NCBI GenBank assembly: GCA_003661125.1
Contig: QMVO01000002.1
Location: 1 to 23,977, forward strand
DNA from: Methanosarcinales archaeon
GTDB taxonomy: Archaea; Halobacteriota; Syntropharchaeia; Alkanophagales; Methanospirareceae
Reading direction: 5' to 3'
Length of the DNA stretch: 23,977 bases
Program-made: the position numbers and the translations under genes
Notes under the pieces: model-generated
Databases searched by the model: none
Told to the model about the DNA's origin: nothing
Seen by the model: only the letters and a program-made list of their open reading frames with translations
Part shown: in pieces, positions 1 to 7,187 of the stretch
How the letters are laid out: each line of letters opens with the position of its first letter
How positions within the stretch are numbered: position 1 is the stretch's first letter

Positions 1-348
1 AAAAAGAGGTATATTGCGATAGCACGAGCGTTGGATGCTAAGTCCTTTGGAATCATCGTGGGTATGAAAAGCGGTCAATTTAATTTAAACGAAGCGATTT
101 CGTTAAGGAGAAAAGCAATAGAAAAGGGGCTAAATGCTTATTTAATTGCTATGGACGAGATAAGAGAGGACAAATTGCTCGGGTTCGACGTGGACGCCTT
201 TGTGAATACTGCATGTCCAAGGCTGGCGGAGGATTTTGTTCATTTCGTGAAGCCTGTTATATCCGCTATGGAGTTCGAGGTCGTTCTTGGTGAGAGGCGT
301 TGGGAAGATATTTTTAATTTAAGTTCCTTCTGGTGGCTTGCTGAATGA
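1..348 (+). CDS. dph2: Diphthamide synthase Dph2, C-terminal fragment
   Basis: The open frame runs in from the left edge and ends at TGA 346-348, leaving about 115 residues of the C-terminus. The text RAxDAKSFGIIVGMKSGQ followed by a C-terminal block with a cysteine (NTACPRL) matches the last domain of archaeal Dph2. Dph2 is the Fe-S radical enzyme that transfers a 3-amino-3-carboxypropyl group from SAM to a histidine of elongation factor 2, the first step of diphthamide synthesis in the cytosol. The cysteine in NTACPRL is in the right place for a cluster ligand (inference). The gene converges on the small membrane-protein gene at 363-491. The N-terminal two thirds lie outside the window, so integrity cannot be judged. 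Confidence in the family is good. Confidence 0.85.
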   Translation, partial: KKRYIAIARALDAKSFGIIVGMKSGQFNLNEAISLRRKAIEKGLNAYLIAMDEIREDKLLGFDVDAFVNTACPRLAEDFVHFVKPVISAMEFEVVLGERRWEDIFNLSSFWWLAE

Positions 349-362
349 ACAAATACCGTTAT

Positions 363-491
363 TCAAAACTGAAAAATTATGGCAATCACCGAGCCAACCA
401 TTATCAACGCCATTAATATGCCTATTATCGCTCTCTGCCACCTTCCACTACTTTCTTCCTTCTTCCTGTTCACTCTTTTCTTTTTCGCCAT
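363..491 (-). CDS. Small single-span membrane peptide (42 aa)
   Basis: ATG at 491 to TGA at 363 gives a 42-residue product: a basic head (MAKKKRVNRKKEE), then one hydrophobic helix at about residues 20-40 containing RAIIGILMALIMVGSVIA, then a stop. The N-terminus of the neighbouring 282-residue secreted protein has nearly the same pattern (QKAIIGILLAAVMLASVLA), so the two look related by their membrane segment. The positive head predicts N-terminus inside. An AT-rich TATA-like run at 500-514 lies about 17 bases upstream. Its stop is 14 bases from the end of dph2 on the other strand. I recognise no function; it could be an independent small membrane protein or the remnant of a longer secreted paralogue. 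Confidence 0.55.
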   Translation of the reverse strand: MAKKKRVNRKKEESSGRWQRAIIGILMALIMVGSVIAIIFQF

Positions 492-499
492 CTTTTCTC

Positions 500-514
500 G
501 GTATATTATATATT
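500..514 (-). promoter_or_regulatory. Possible TATA box for the small membrane peptide
   Basis: On the minus strand the run TAATATATAATATAC lies just upstream of the ATG at 491. The short distance suggests a leaderless or very short-leader transcript. This is based on AT pattern only. Confidence 0.3.
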
Positions 515-562
515 ACCCCTTTTTATTCCTTTTGCGATTTCTACCGCGGCTTTGCCTTTACG

Positions 563-1411
563 CTAAGCACTTGGTGTGTAAATCCAGGTTGTAGATCCTG
601 TGCTTACTACTTTTTGGGTTGTCGCATTCGTCAACGAAATGACGTAGCATCCACAGAAGCTTTCATTTCCCCAGTCTTCCACCGGAATTGAAATCTTAAG
701 TGTCTCGTCATAGTTAGCCGACATATTTATCATTGTCTGCTCTAACCGCGACCAACTGTTGTTATCCGGTATTCCGAAATACCATTTAAACAGCATGTTT
801 TGAGCGTTACCCGTTGGATTTGAGAGATGAATGGTTGCTATGATCATATCACCAGGAGAATATTCTTTCTTGTCCGTAGAAATGGAAATTTCTGCAATGA
901 TGTTGAAGTTTATTTCTAATCTCTCTGGTCCTCTATGCTTAGTGGCATAGCCCACTGGGAAATTAAAAGGGCTATATTCTTCCCACGAACAGATAACCGG
1001 TAGGGAATGAATACCAACAGGAGTTCCTTCTTTCACATGAACCGTGATTTTTACCTTCTTCTCATGCCAGGGATTTAACGTATCTATTTCTGCTACTGCG
1101 GGTCCTATAACAGATATGTTTCTTGTGCTTTCAAACGTTAACTTGACAGCTCTCGCACCCCCACATGTGCTTCTCACTTTCAAAACAACTTCTTTTGTCT
1201 GTCCAGGATAAAACTCTCCGGGTTTTACATCTGTTATGGTAACTTCGCTTCCATAAGCGAAATCCTTGGTGCCAATCTGGTCATTGGCTGGTCTTCCCTC
1301 CAGAGATGGCATCGTCGCAGCTAACACCGAAGCAAGCATTACTGCTGCCAGCAAAATACCTATTATCGCTTTTTGTCGTCTTCCCTCTTCTTTCCCTCTC
1401 TTTTCATTCAT
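563..1411 (-). CDS. Secreted or membrane-anchored beta-rich protein, unknown function
   Basis: This 282-residue product starts with a basic stretch and a hydrophobic segment (about residues 15-34), a typical signal peptide or N-terminal anchor. The rest is rich in beta-type text (VTITDVKPGEFYPGQTKEVVLKV; EISISTDKKEYSPGD). It reads as two Ig-like or NEW3/COG1361-type extracellular domains, at about 50-155 and 165-280, each opening with a xYxPGxxx element. Several Asn-x-Ser/Thr sequons fit an archaeal surface protein. Cysteines are few (CGG, ICSW, FCGC) and could form disulfides. A strong Shine-Dalgarno GGAGGTG lies at 1425-1431, 13 bases before the ATG. It probably acts outside the cell as a structural or binding protein; no catalytic motif is visible. 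Confidence 0.75.
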   Translation of the reverse strand: MNEKRGKEEGRRQKAIIGILLAAVMLASVLAATMPSLEGRPANDQIGTKDFAYGSEVTITDVKPGEFYPGQTKEVVLKVRSTCGGARAVKLTFESTRNISVIGPAVAEIDTLNPWHEKKVKITVHVKEGTPVGIHSLPVICSWEEYSPFNFPVGYATKHRGPERLEINFNIIAEISISTDKKEYSPGDMIIATIHLSNPTGNAQNMLFKWYFGIPDNNSWSRLEQTMINMSANYDETLKISIPVEDWGNESFCGCYVISLTNATTQKVVSTGSTTWIYTPSA

Positions 1412-1424
1412 TTTTTAGCTTTTT

Positions 1425-1431
1425 CACCTCC
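1425..1431 (-). promoter_or_regulatory. Ribosome binding site for the secreted protein
   Basis: GGAGGTG on the minus strand, 13 bases before the ATG at 1411, a full match to the archaeal anti-Shine-Dalgarno. A TATA-like TTTTAAATA lies further upstream at about 1458-1466, at a fitting distance for a 25-base leader. Confidence 0.5.
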
Positions 1432-1472
1432 ATTTTCTTTTTATTCTTCACTTCCTATTTAAAATTTTCTGT

Positions 1473-2552
1473 TTATTCGAAATCCGGCAACGCTGAACAA
1501 GCGCGACAACGCACACATCCTGCCTTGTTCTTCCTCCAGCTTATTCCTCCATCATGCAATATCTCTGCTACCGCTTCATATATATAACGCATCCTATCTG
1601 GACTTGGAGGCTTCTCATTTTCGAGTAGCGACCCCGGAATAGGACGCAAAGGCACGATGAACGGATAAACACCAAGCTCAGCCAATAACTTACTGCCCTC
1701 TATGATAGATTCATTGTTCTCGCCAAGTCCTGCAATCACATAACTGCTGACCTGACAATATCCAAAAATATCGACACTCCGCTTCCACGCGTTCACATAA
1801 TGCTGAAACGGTATCTCCACCTTGCACGGAGCCACTTCTTTCAACACCTCTCTGTCAAAGCTCTCTACATGTATGCCCACCGTATCAACCGAATCGTAAA
1901 GGGCATCTATCATACTGAGCTCCTTCGGCGGTTCAAATTGAGCATGAATAGGTAACCCAGTTGCTTCTTTTATCGCTCTCGCCGTTTCCGCAAGGTAATT
2001 TATTCCCTTATCTGGAGTAGCTGTTGTGCCTGTGGTAAGCGTCACATGCGTTACATGGTCCATTTTTTTCGCCGCAATCGCAACCTCAGCAAGGTCCTCC
2101 GGTTTCTTCCTCGCTATTGTCGCATCATTCTGCAGCGACAGTTCAATTGCGCAGAACTTACACCGCTTAGGCGTGTTCCAGTACACACAAGTTTGTATTG
2201 TGGTAGTAGCTAAGCAATCAGCGCCGTGCAGAAGTGCGATTTTATTGTATGGTATGCCCTTTTTTGTCTTAAGAGCATGAAACTTTGCATGTGGGAACTT
2301 CACCTCAATAATTCTTTCTCCATTTCTTTTTATTGCATATCTTCCATCTACATTCTCGTTTTCGGCTTCAACGCTGTATGGAGATGCAGATACAAACCAG
2401 CTCTGCGTAGGAACGTTCGCTACCCTGCCTCCAAAAAGAAACATCCCACCAGCAGCGGGCCCTGCACCCGCTTTTCTGCCTTTATCTAAACCCGATACCC
2501 TTGCACCCAGGCATAATAATTCAGCTTTTAAATTTTTAGTTTCCATTGCCAT
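1473..2552 (-). CDS. Radical SAM protein (MSMEG_0568-like family)
   Basis: This 359-residue protein has a radical SAM cluster motif in the unusual spacing C122-x8-C131-x2-C134 (CVYWNTPKRCKFC), followed by IELS. It also has a C-terminal CVRCRAC (C346, C349, C352) that could hold a second Fe-S cluster. The body contains TTGTTATPDKG (SAM-binding loop region) and HxESFDREVL, as in biotin synthase/lipoyl-synthase-like folds. The family resembles MSMEG_0568-type radical SAM proteins, which are of unknown reaction in archaea. Its start overlaps the end of the CBS fragment by 25 bases; a second ATG at 2546 has better spacing from GAGGAAGAG. Co-transcription with the DUF39 sulfur protein suggests a role in sulfur or cofactor chemistry, but the substrate is unknown. 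Confidence 0.75.
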   Translation of the reverse strand: MAMETKNLKAELLCLGARVSGLDKGRKAGAGPAAGGMFLFGGRVANVPTQSWFVSASPYSVEAENENVDGRYAIKRNGERIIEVKFPHAKFHALKTKKGIPYNKIALLHGADCLATTTIQTCVYWNTPKRCKFCAIELSLQNDATIARKKPEDLAEVAIAAKKMDHVTHVTLTTGTTATPDKGINYLAETARAIKEATGLPIHAQFEPPKELSMIDALYDSVDTVGIHVESFDREVLKEVAPCKVEIPFQHYVNAWKRSVDIFGYCQVSSYVIAGLGENNESIIEGSKLLAELGVYPFIVPLRPIPGSLLENEKPPSPDRMRYIYEAVAEILHDGGISWRKNKAGCVRCRACSALPDFE

Positions 2553-2752
2553 CTCTTCCTCTTCCCTATCAATTTACTTATCTCATCGCTCGTCAACATC
2601 CCGATAACTCTTCTATTCTCGTCTATCACGGGTAATGCGGAAATGTTATATTTCTCCAATTTTCTAATCGCCAGTTCGAGAGGCTCATTTGAATCTGTTG
2701 TTATCACCTTTTTTGTCATTATCTCTGTCAATCCCCTGTGTCGCTTCGCCAC
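2528..2752 (-). pseudogene. C-terminal CBS half split from the DUF39 protein
   Basis: The 74-residue frame from a GTG at 2752 encodes one complete CBS motif (LTEIMTKKVITTDSNEPLEL through NISALPVIDENRRVIGMLTS). It lies in the same reading frame as the upstream DUF39/CBS gene and is separated from it only by TGA 2759-2761 and two codons. Intact relatives (MA1821-type) carry both CBS motifs on one chain, so this is the second half of that Bateman domain. It may be made by reinitiation at the GTG (a GTGAT element lies about 12 bases before it), by UGA readthrough, or not at all. Its own end overlaps the radical SAM start. Confidence 0.7.
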
Positions 2753-2758
2753 CGCCGT

Positions 2759-4051
2759 TCATATATCACAGGCGGTTACTATTCCTACAAGTTTGCGCTC
2801 TTCTGATATGACCGGGATATGCGTAAACTGCGTTTCCATAATCAATTTCGCCGCATCTGCTATGCTCGCTCTTTCGCTTATCGTCTTCGCTTCTCTTGTC
2901 ATCACATCCTTTACCAGGGGTAGGTCCTTCGTCTGTTTCATCGGTCTGAACATGGTATCTGTTCGCAGTCTCTCTACCGGCAGCGACAATAAAAACTTTC
3001 CGGTCTCTACTTCTATTTTCAACTCTTCAGCAATTTTCTTTGCCATATAAAAACTGGAAAGAGGCGATGTAGGCACTTCCTTCCCTCCTATCTCTATCAG
3101 TCCTGATTTTAACTCCTCATATGTAACTTTTCTCAATACAGGTCGTTCTCTCCTCCCAACTCCATAATCAAACACCTCTGTTACTATATCCCCATCACTT
3201 ATTCCTGTTTTCTTCGCTATTCCTTCATTCAGCACCGGTATCGGTATCCCGATGCCGACATACAGAGTCACACCATAGCCATAGAAGGTAGCACCTTTGA
3301 GATATTTCGCACGCATTTCCTTCAGGTTCCCGGCGAGCATTAATGTTCCAAAACGGTTAACAGGGTTGTGTTGCGTCCCAGCTCCTACTACATACCCCTT
3401 TGCGCCACAAAGAAAAATCCTTGTTCCGACTCCTATGGTCTCGAAGTCAGGGTCGTTAAAAAGGGGAGAAAGAACGCCCGCACCACAATAATTCGCATTC
3501 CGGAAATTGGGAAGCAGCGTGCCCATATAGGTGTACAATGTTCTGTCCGTGGAGTTTGTCGCAACTGCATACCTTTGAGATGCATTCCTTGGATTTAGCA
3601 TCACCGCCTGATTTAGGTCTTCAAGTGTAATTATTGTTTCTATTTCTCTACGGGGATAACAATCCGTGCCGTAGCCGATAGCCTTCATTTCTACGGACTT
3701 TTCTGCTACTAAATCTTCTATCACATACCCACCGCCATATTCGGCTCCTTTATCCTCTGGTGGTTGTGTTGCCCCTAAATAGGCATCCACCGCGGCAATT
3801 CCGGTATACGCCTCTACATCGTTAAGCCATATTCGCTTCATTTTTATTGGTGGGTCAGCATGCCCAAAGTTGATGAACACCCCTGATGAGCACATGGGAC
3901 CAAAAGTCCCGGTGGTTACAACATCCACTTCCTTCGCCGCTTCTTCTACTCCTAACTCGCTTACTATCTCACTCATTCTATCTGCTGTCACTACATGAAC
4001 ACTTCCATCCACAATTTTTTCATTTATCTCTTCTATGCTTTTTTCAGTCAT
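2759..4051 (-). CDS. DUF39 homocysteine-biosynthesis protein with CBS domain, interrupted by TGA
   Basis: The product opens TEKSIEEINEKI and contains VVTTGTFGPMCSSGVFINFGH, which marks the DUF39 (COG1900) family typified by Methanosarcina MA1821. That protein works with the ferredoxin-like MA1822 in making homocysteine from aspartate semialdehyde and a sulfur donor. Cys in MCSSG and in FLCGAKGYV are candidate persulfide or catalytic residues (inference). The C-terminus holds one CBS motif (VKDVMTREAKTISERASIAD through VGIVTACDI), then TGA at 2759-2761 where homologues continue into a second CBS motif. I chose ATG 4051, which aligns with family starts and lies just after the MscS stop; GTG 4090 is an in-frame alternative that adds 13 residues and overlaps mscS. 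No MA1822 partner lies next to it. Confidence 0.8.
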   Translation of the reverse strand: MTEKSIEEINEKIVDGSVHVVTADRMSEIVSELGVEEAAKEVDVVTTGTFGPMCSSGVFINFGHADPPIKMKRIWLNDVEAYTGIAAVDAYLGATQPPEDKGAEYGGGYVIEDLVAEKSVEMKAIGYGTDCYPRREIETIITLEDLNQAVMLNPRNASQRYAVATNSTDRTLYTYMGTLLPNFRNANYCGAGVLSPLFNDPDFETIGVGTRIFLCGAKGYVVGAGTQHNPVNRFGTLMLAGNLKEMRAKYLKGATFYGYGVTLYVGIGIPIPVLNEGIAKKTGISDGDIVTEVFDYGVGRRERPVLRKVTYEELKSGLIEIGGKEVPTSPLSSFYMAKKIAEELKIEVETGKFLLSLPVERLRTDTMFRPMKQTKDLPLVKDVMTREAKTISERASIADAAKLIMETQFTHIPVISEERKLVGIVTACDI

Positions 4052-4056
4052 TTCTT

Positions 4057-5097
4057 TTATTTCGCATAGTATATTTTCCTCACAGGCCACGATATTTCAA
4101 TCCCTTCTTTATCGTATCGCTCCTTTAACGCCTTTATAAATTCATGCATAACCACGTATTTAGCCACGGGTTCCTCCACGCGCAAAATAACCGAGAAGTT
4201 TATGTTTGAATCTCCGAAAGTATGGTACCTGATGAAGGGCTCAAAGGTTTTAATCGCTCCCGGAACGGTTTCCTGTACGTGCTTTGCTACATCAATCGTA
4301 ACTCGCTCCACTTTTTCCAAATCCGAGCCATAAGCAACACCACACTGAACTACCGCCGCCATCTCCAGCACCGGCAACGAGTTATTTACGATTATGCTCT
4401 CTGCGAGTTTTGCATTTGGGACAATGACCAGCGTATTTGGCAGAGTTCGAACCCTCGTGGACCGCCAGCCAATATCTTCTACATATCCTGATATACCCCC
4501 TTCTATCTCTATATAATCGCCAACGTTTATTGGCTGATCAGAAATAATATGTAATCCCGCGAAGAGGTTCGATAGCGTGTTTTGAAGAGCCAGTGCAACA
4601 ACTAAACCTCCTAACCCAAAAGCAGCAAATAAAGGAGTTATTTCTATCTCAAAATGGTCCAGAATCATTAAAAAAGCCATTAAATAGATAACAACCGCAA
4701 CTACGTTACCCATCAATTTCGGCATCTTTTCATATTTCTTCTGCACCCTCAGCCATTGTCCTATCAGCACGCCAAAAATCCGGGATACCATCAAAGCCAG
4801 TAACAACACCGTACCAACAAAAAACATTCCATTTATCATTGTGGAATACTTTTCGAGTACCGATAGAGATTTCAATGCGAAATAAAACCCAGCAAAAACG
4901 ATGAAAATACACAACGGTTTTGTAATTATTTTCAAGATGATGTCATCAATATCGGTCTTTGTTCGAATGGCAAATGCCTTAAGGTATATTGCAAGGATAA
5001 AATGAACTACTTTGGCAAGAATAAGGGAGCTTATCAAAATCAAGACAAAGAGAAAATATTCATTTTGAATCAAACTTTCTATTCCTATTACAACCAT
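4057..5097 (-). CDS. mscS: MscS-family mechanosensitive channel
   Basis: This 346-residue membrane protein has helices at about 13-36, 60-80, 90-112 and 128-148. A glycine/alanine-rich pore helix follows at 155-182 (FAAFGLGGLVVALALQNTLSNLFAG), the diagnostic MscS TM3 and its continuation. The cytoplasmic beta domain follows with NVGDYIEIEGGISGYVEDIG and RTLPNTLVIVPNAKL, both family hallmarks. It opens under membrane tension to release small solutes in hypo-osmotic shock. Length and domain order fit a small MscS with extra N-terminal helices. It starts the three-gene minus-strand run with DUF39 and radical SAM, which may only reflect compact packing. A TATA-like run sits 35-45 bases upstream. 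Confidence 0.9.
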   Translation of the reverse strand: MVVIGIESLIQNEYFLFVLILISSLILAKVVHFILAIYLKAFAIRTKTDIDDIILKIITKPLCIFIVFAGFYFALKSLSVLEKYSTMINGMFFVGTVLLLALMVSRIFGVLIGQWLRVQKKYEKMPKLMGNVVAVVIYLMAFLMILDHFEIEITPLFAAFGLGGLVVALALQNTLSNLFAGLHIISDQPINVGDYIEIEGGISGYVEDIGWRSTRVRTLPNTLVIVPNAKLAESIIVNNSLPVLEMAAVVQCGVAYGSDLEKVERVTIDVAKHVQETVPGAIKTFEPFIRYHTFGDSNINFSVILRVEEPVAKYVVMHEFIKALKERYDKEGIEISWPVRKIYYAK

Positions 5098-5130
5098 GTT
5101 TTATGTTTGATTACAATGCCTTAAAAACCT

Positions 5131-5145
5131 TTTATTATATACTTG
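5131..5145 (-). promoter_or_regulatory. Probable TATA box for the mscS-DUF39-radical SAM unit
   Basis: Read on the minus strand the sequence is CAAGTATATAATAAA, about 40 bases before the ATG at 5097. The rest of 5098-5275 shows no credible gene or tRNA; a run of five T on the minus strand near 5152-5156 could end the pupylation-like operon. Confidence 0.4.
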
Positions 5146-5275
5146 TTGCAGTAAAAAGGGGTTTAAGCTCTTCCTGTTACACAAACTCGATATCTTTTTA
5201 CTCTGGCTCGTTTTGTTTCGTTACCGGCTCTTTACCCTATATCGGAAGTTGGTGGAGCAGATTGTATTTGAGCAT

Positions 5276-5533
5276 TCACTCCCCCGAAGTCGCATATATC
5301 TCATAAGGCATTATCTTCTTATTCACCTTCTTCTTTCCTCTCAACTTGCTTACCAGGTCGGCGGCTTTCTCCTTCTTCTCTCGTTTCTTCAATCGCTCCA
5401 TTATAGTTGCCATCTCTTTTTCTTTCTCTACACCGCCGTACTCCTTCTCTTCCTCTTTTACATACCCCTCTTCCTCTTCTATTTCCTCTTCTTCCTCTTC
5501 TATTCCTTCAAAAACCATTACATCCACAACCAC
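5276..5533 (-). CDS. Small charged Pup-like protein ending Ser-Gly-Glu (candidate protein tag)
   Basis: This 85-residue protein is last in the operon after the ATPase, PafA-like and Dop-like genes, in a position comparable to pup after dop in actinobacteria. It has no hydrophobic core. Residues 9-22 are almost pure glutamate, residues 35-70 are a Lys/Glu-rich stretch likely to be helical (MERLKKREKKEKAADLVSKL), and the chain ends IYATSGE. Pup is short, disordered and charged, binds the ATPase coiled coil through a helix, and is joined through a C-terminal Glu after Gly-Gly. Here the last residues are S-G-E, so a free C-terminal Glu is already encoded. Unlike bacterial Pup, its C-terminal half is basic. 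The GTG start has AAGGGGG 9-10 bases upstream; ATG 5518 is an alternative. Assignment rests on context and the terminal Glu, not on sequence identity. Confidence 0.6.
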   Translation of the reverse strand: MVVDVMVFEGIEEEEEEIEEEEGYVKEEEKEYGGVEKEKEMATIMERLKKREKKEKAADLVSKLRGKKKVNKKIMPYEIYATSGE

Positions 5534-5542
5534 TTTGACTCA

Positions 5543-5571
5543 ACCCCCTTGTTATCTTTTATTTTTTTCTT
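5543..5571 (-). promoter_or_regulatory. Ribosome binding site and possible internal promoter before the Pup-like gene
   Basis: The 51-base gap after the Dop-like stop holds an AT-rich TATA-like run (AAAAAATAAAAGA, about 5560-5571) and then AAGGGGGTTGA. The gap is much larger than the 3 and 7 base gaps upstream in the operon, so the tag may have its own transcript, as expected if it is needed in excess. Confidence 0.35.
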
Positions 5572-5584
5572 TGATCAAACTTTT

Positions 5585-7180
5585 TTAATAAATTACCTTA
5601 TCAGGATATAACCTTTTCGCTACCGATAAAAGTTCCTCTATTTCTCTTCCCTCTACCATTCCCGCCCACATCTCTTCCTTATTTAACATAAACGGCTCGT
5701 CCAGCATTATTTTCGCCTCATTAAGTACCATCGTTGACCAGCTAACACACTTCACATGCGATCCATACCTTCTCAATAGCTCAGCTTTGAAAAAATCTCT
5801 CGTCTGCTCCGGTGCATTACTCAACGCGTATTTTACTCTATCTGACAAGGAAGACCACTCAACTTCCGGTAATTCGCGCTTTGCAAATGCCTGCGACTCC
5901 TTCGGATTGAAAAGACAACTGCCTTTTAGACTTTCATCACTATCCCCGATGTAATACATTACACTTTCATCCAGCAATGCATATTGGTTACAGATGCTTA
6001 TTCCTTCAGAAGCGCTTTTCGGCTCGTAGTTCACAAGCAATGCCAATTTCGTTACCCAGTCTATCCCATCCACGCATTCTTCCACATGCCGCGCTTCCAG
6101 TTTCTCTATCACTTCCTTTAAACATTTTCTCCCTTTTTTATCCCATTCCCCTTCTACGACCTTTTCTTCGTACATCTTCTCTATTGCTTCGAGATAAAAT
6201 AGAAGAATGGAAACAGCATCTGTCTTCCCGCCGTTCTTTAATTTTATCTTCCACTCGCATTCCTGTGTATCCAATGATATTTCCTTGATTGTCCTCACCG
6301 GGTCCTCTATCTCCGGTGCATCATCCAGGAACCCCAATTCAAATGCACAAATTACCATTGCTTGCGCAATATCACGCAAGAAAATTGCGTATTCGGAACG
6401 AAGTGCTTCGTAATGTATATCGTGTAGTCGCCAGTATTTACGTGCGGCATGTGGCTGGTCTCTCGTGTTTAAGATACCCCTGCCAACGGTGGTGGAAAGA
6501 GAAGATTTTTGAACAACAAACATCGCTCTTGGCGAAATAACGAACTTCACTCCCTCTTTTCCGATGGTCTTCCCGGAAACGACATCCCCCGCTCCTGTGA
6601 ATAATATTCTTGTAACAACCCAGGGTATTAGCGCTTTCTCTACACGGCTCCAATCCTCACATGCTTCCCTTTTTGTTATTATATTCCCATGTGTAGCGTA
6701 TGTATTGGTCTGTACTTTTTCCCCTTTTCCTATGCGTAAACTACCGCCTGTGGCACTGCTTATAGCAGCGCGAGTGAAAAAATTGGCGACATTATTTTTA
6801 TGTATAGTCACTTTTTTCTTTAAAGTCCGACTCGCCTCTCTTGACCCTATAAAAGCATATATCTCTGATGCTTTATCGTATGCCACGGCATCGAAGGGGT
6901 TATTGTATGAAGGCGTAGATATTTCAAGATGTCCCATATCGTTATAAATCCGGCAGCCATTCTCACCAAATGATGATGTTATTCTCGATTCGCGCGCTTC
7001 CTGCGATACTTCGGTGGTGGTGTCCCACTTCACATCGCGTGAAAATCTTCTTCTTTTTAAACCTTGAATTGCTGCGTTAACGAGCAGGGAAGGATTTAAA
7101 CCCGCCTTTGCACTCACTGGATATTCCTGCTCCACCCCTCTTATCTTTCCCTCTGTCCCGGTCCCAACTCCCTTCCTCAT
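5585..7180 (-). CDS. dop: Dop-like protein (deamidase/depupylase family)
   Basis: This 531-residue protein has the Pup ligase/depupylase fold, related to glutamine synthetase. Family motifs in order: GVEQEY (E17, E19, nucleotide/metal strand); NGCRIYNDMGHLE with the catalytic Asp at D81; KNNV at 128-131; RILFTGAG near 191-198; FVISPRAM; LNTRDQPH at 227-234. WD...EVSQEAR before the NG motif is in the place of the Dop WDYEVESPLRDAR segment. The D-x-x-H spacing, and the C-terminal TRDFFKAELLRRYG and SWSTMV blocks, match Dop rather than PafA. Dop hydrolyses the C-terminal amide of Pup and removes Pup from substrates. Oddities: the Dop loop after EAR is short, about 20 extra residues lie between KNNV and YATH, and the usual HENY reads HGNI. 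It lies 7 bases after the PafA-like gene. Confidence 0.85.
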   Translation of the reverse strand: MRKGVGTGTEGKIRGVEQEYPVSAKAGLNPSLLVNAAIQGLKRRRFSRDVKWDTTTEVSQEARESRITSSFGENGCRIYNDMGHLEISTPSYNNPFDAVAYDKASEIYAFIGSREASRTLKKKVTIHKNNVANFFTRAAISSATGGSLRIGKGEKVQTNTYATHGNIITKREACEDWSRVEKALIPWVVTRILFTGAGDVVSGKTIGKEGVKFVISPRAMFVVQKSSLSTTVGRGILNTRDQPHAARKYWRLHDIHYEALRSEYAIFLRDIAQAMVICAFELGFLDDAPEIEDPVRTIKEISLDTQECEWKIKLKNGGKTDAVSILLFYLEAIEKMYEEKVVEGEWDKKGRKCLKEVIEKLEARHVEECVDGIDWVTKLALLVNYEPKSASEGISICNQYALLDESVMYYIGDSDESLKGSCLFNPKESQAFAKRELPEVEWSSLSDRVKYALSNAPEQTRDFFKAELLRRYGSHVKCVSWSTMVLNEAKIMLDEPFMLNKEEMWAGMVEGREIEELLSVAKRLYPDKVIY

Positions 7181-7187
7181 TATGCAG

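Noticed and set aside
338..691. Plus-strand ORFs rich in Phe/Leu/Ser opposite the small membrane peptide
   Set aside because: Composition is that of the antisense of a Lys/Glu-rich or hydrophobic frame, and the minus-strand frames explain the region better.
2759..2761. Selenocysteine at the TGA
   Set aside because: Homologues have Ser, not Cys, at the position, there is no obvious hairpin that I could support as a SECIS element, and the fwdB in this window uses Cys.
5103..5306. Plus-strand ORF and possible tRNA in the gap between mscS and the Pup-like gene
   Set aside because: The ORF has no ribosome site and no familiar text and runs into the Pup-like gene; no cloverleaf or T-arm GTTCGAnnC-like element was found.
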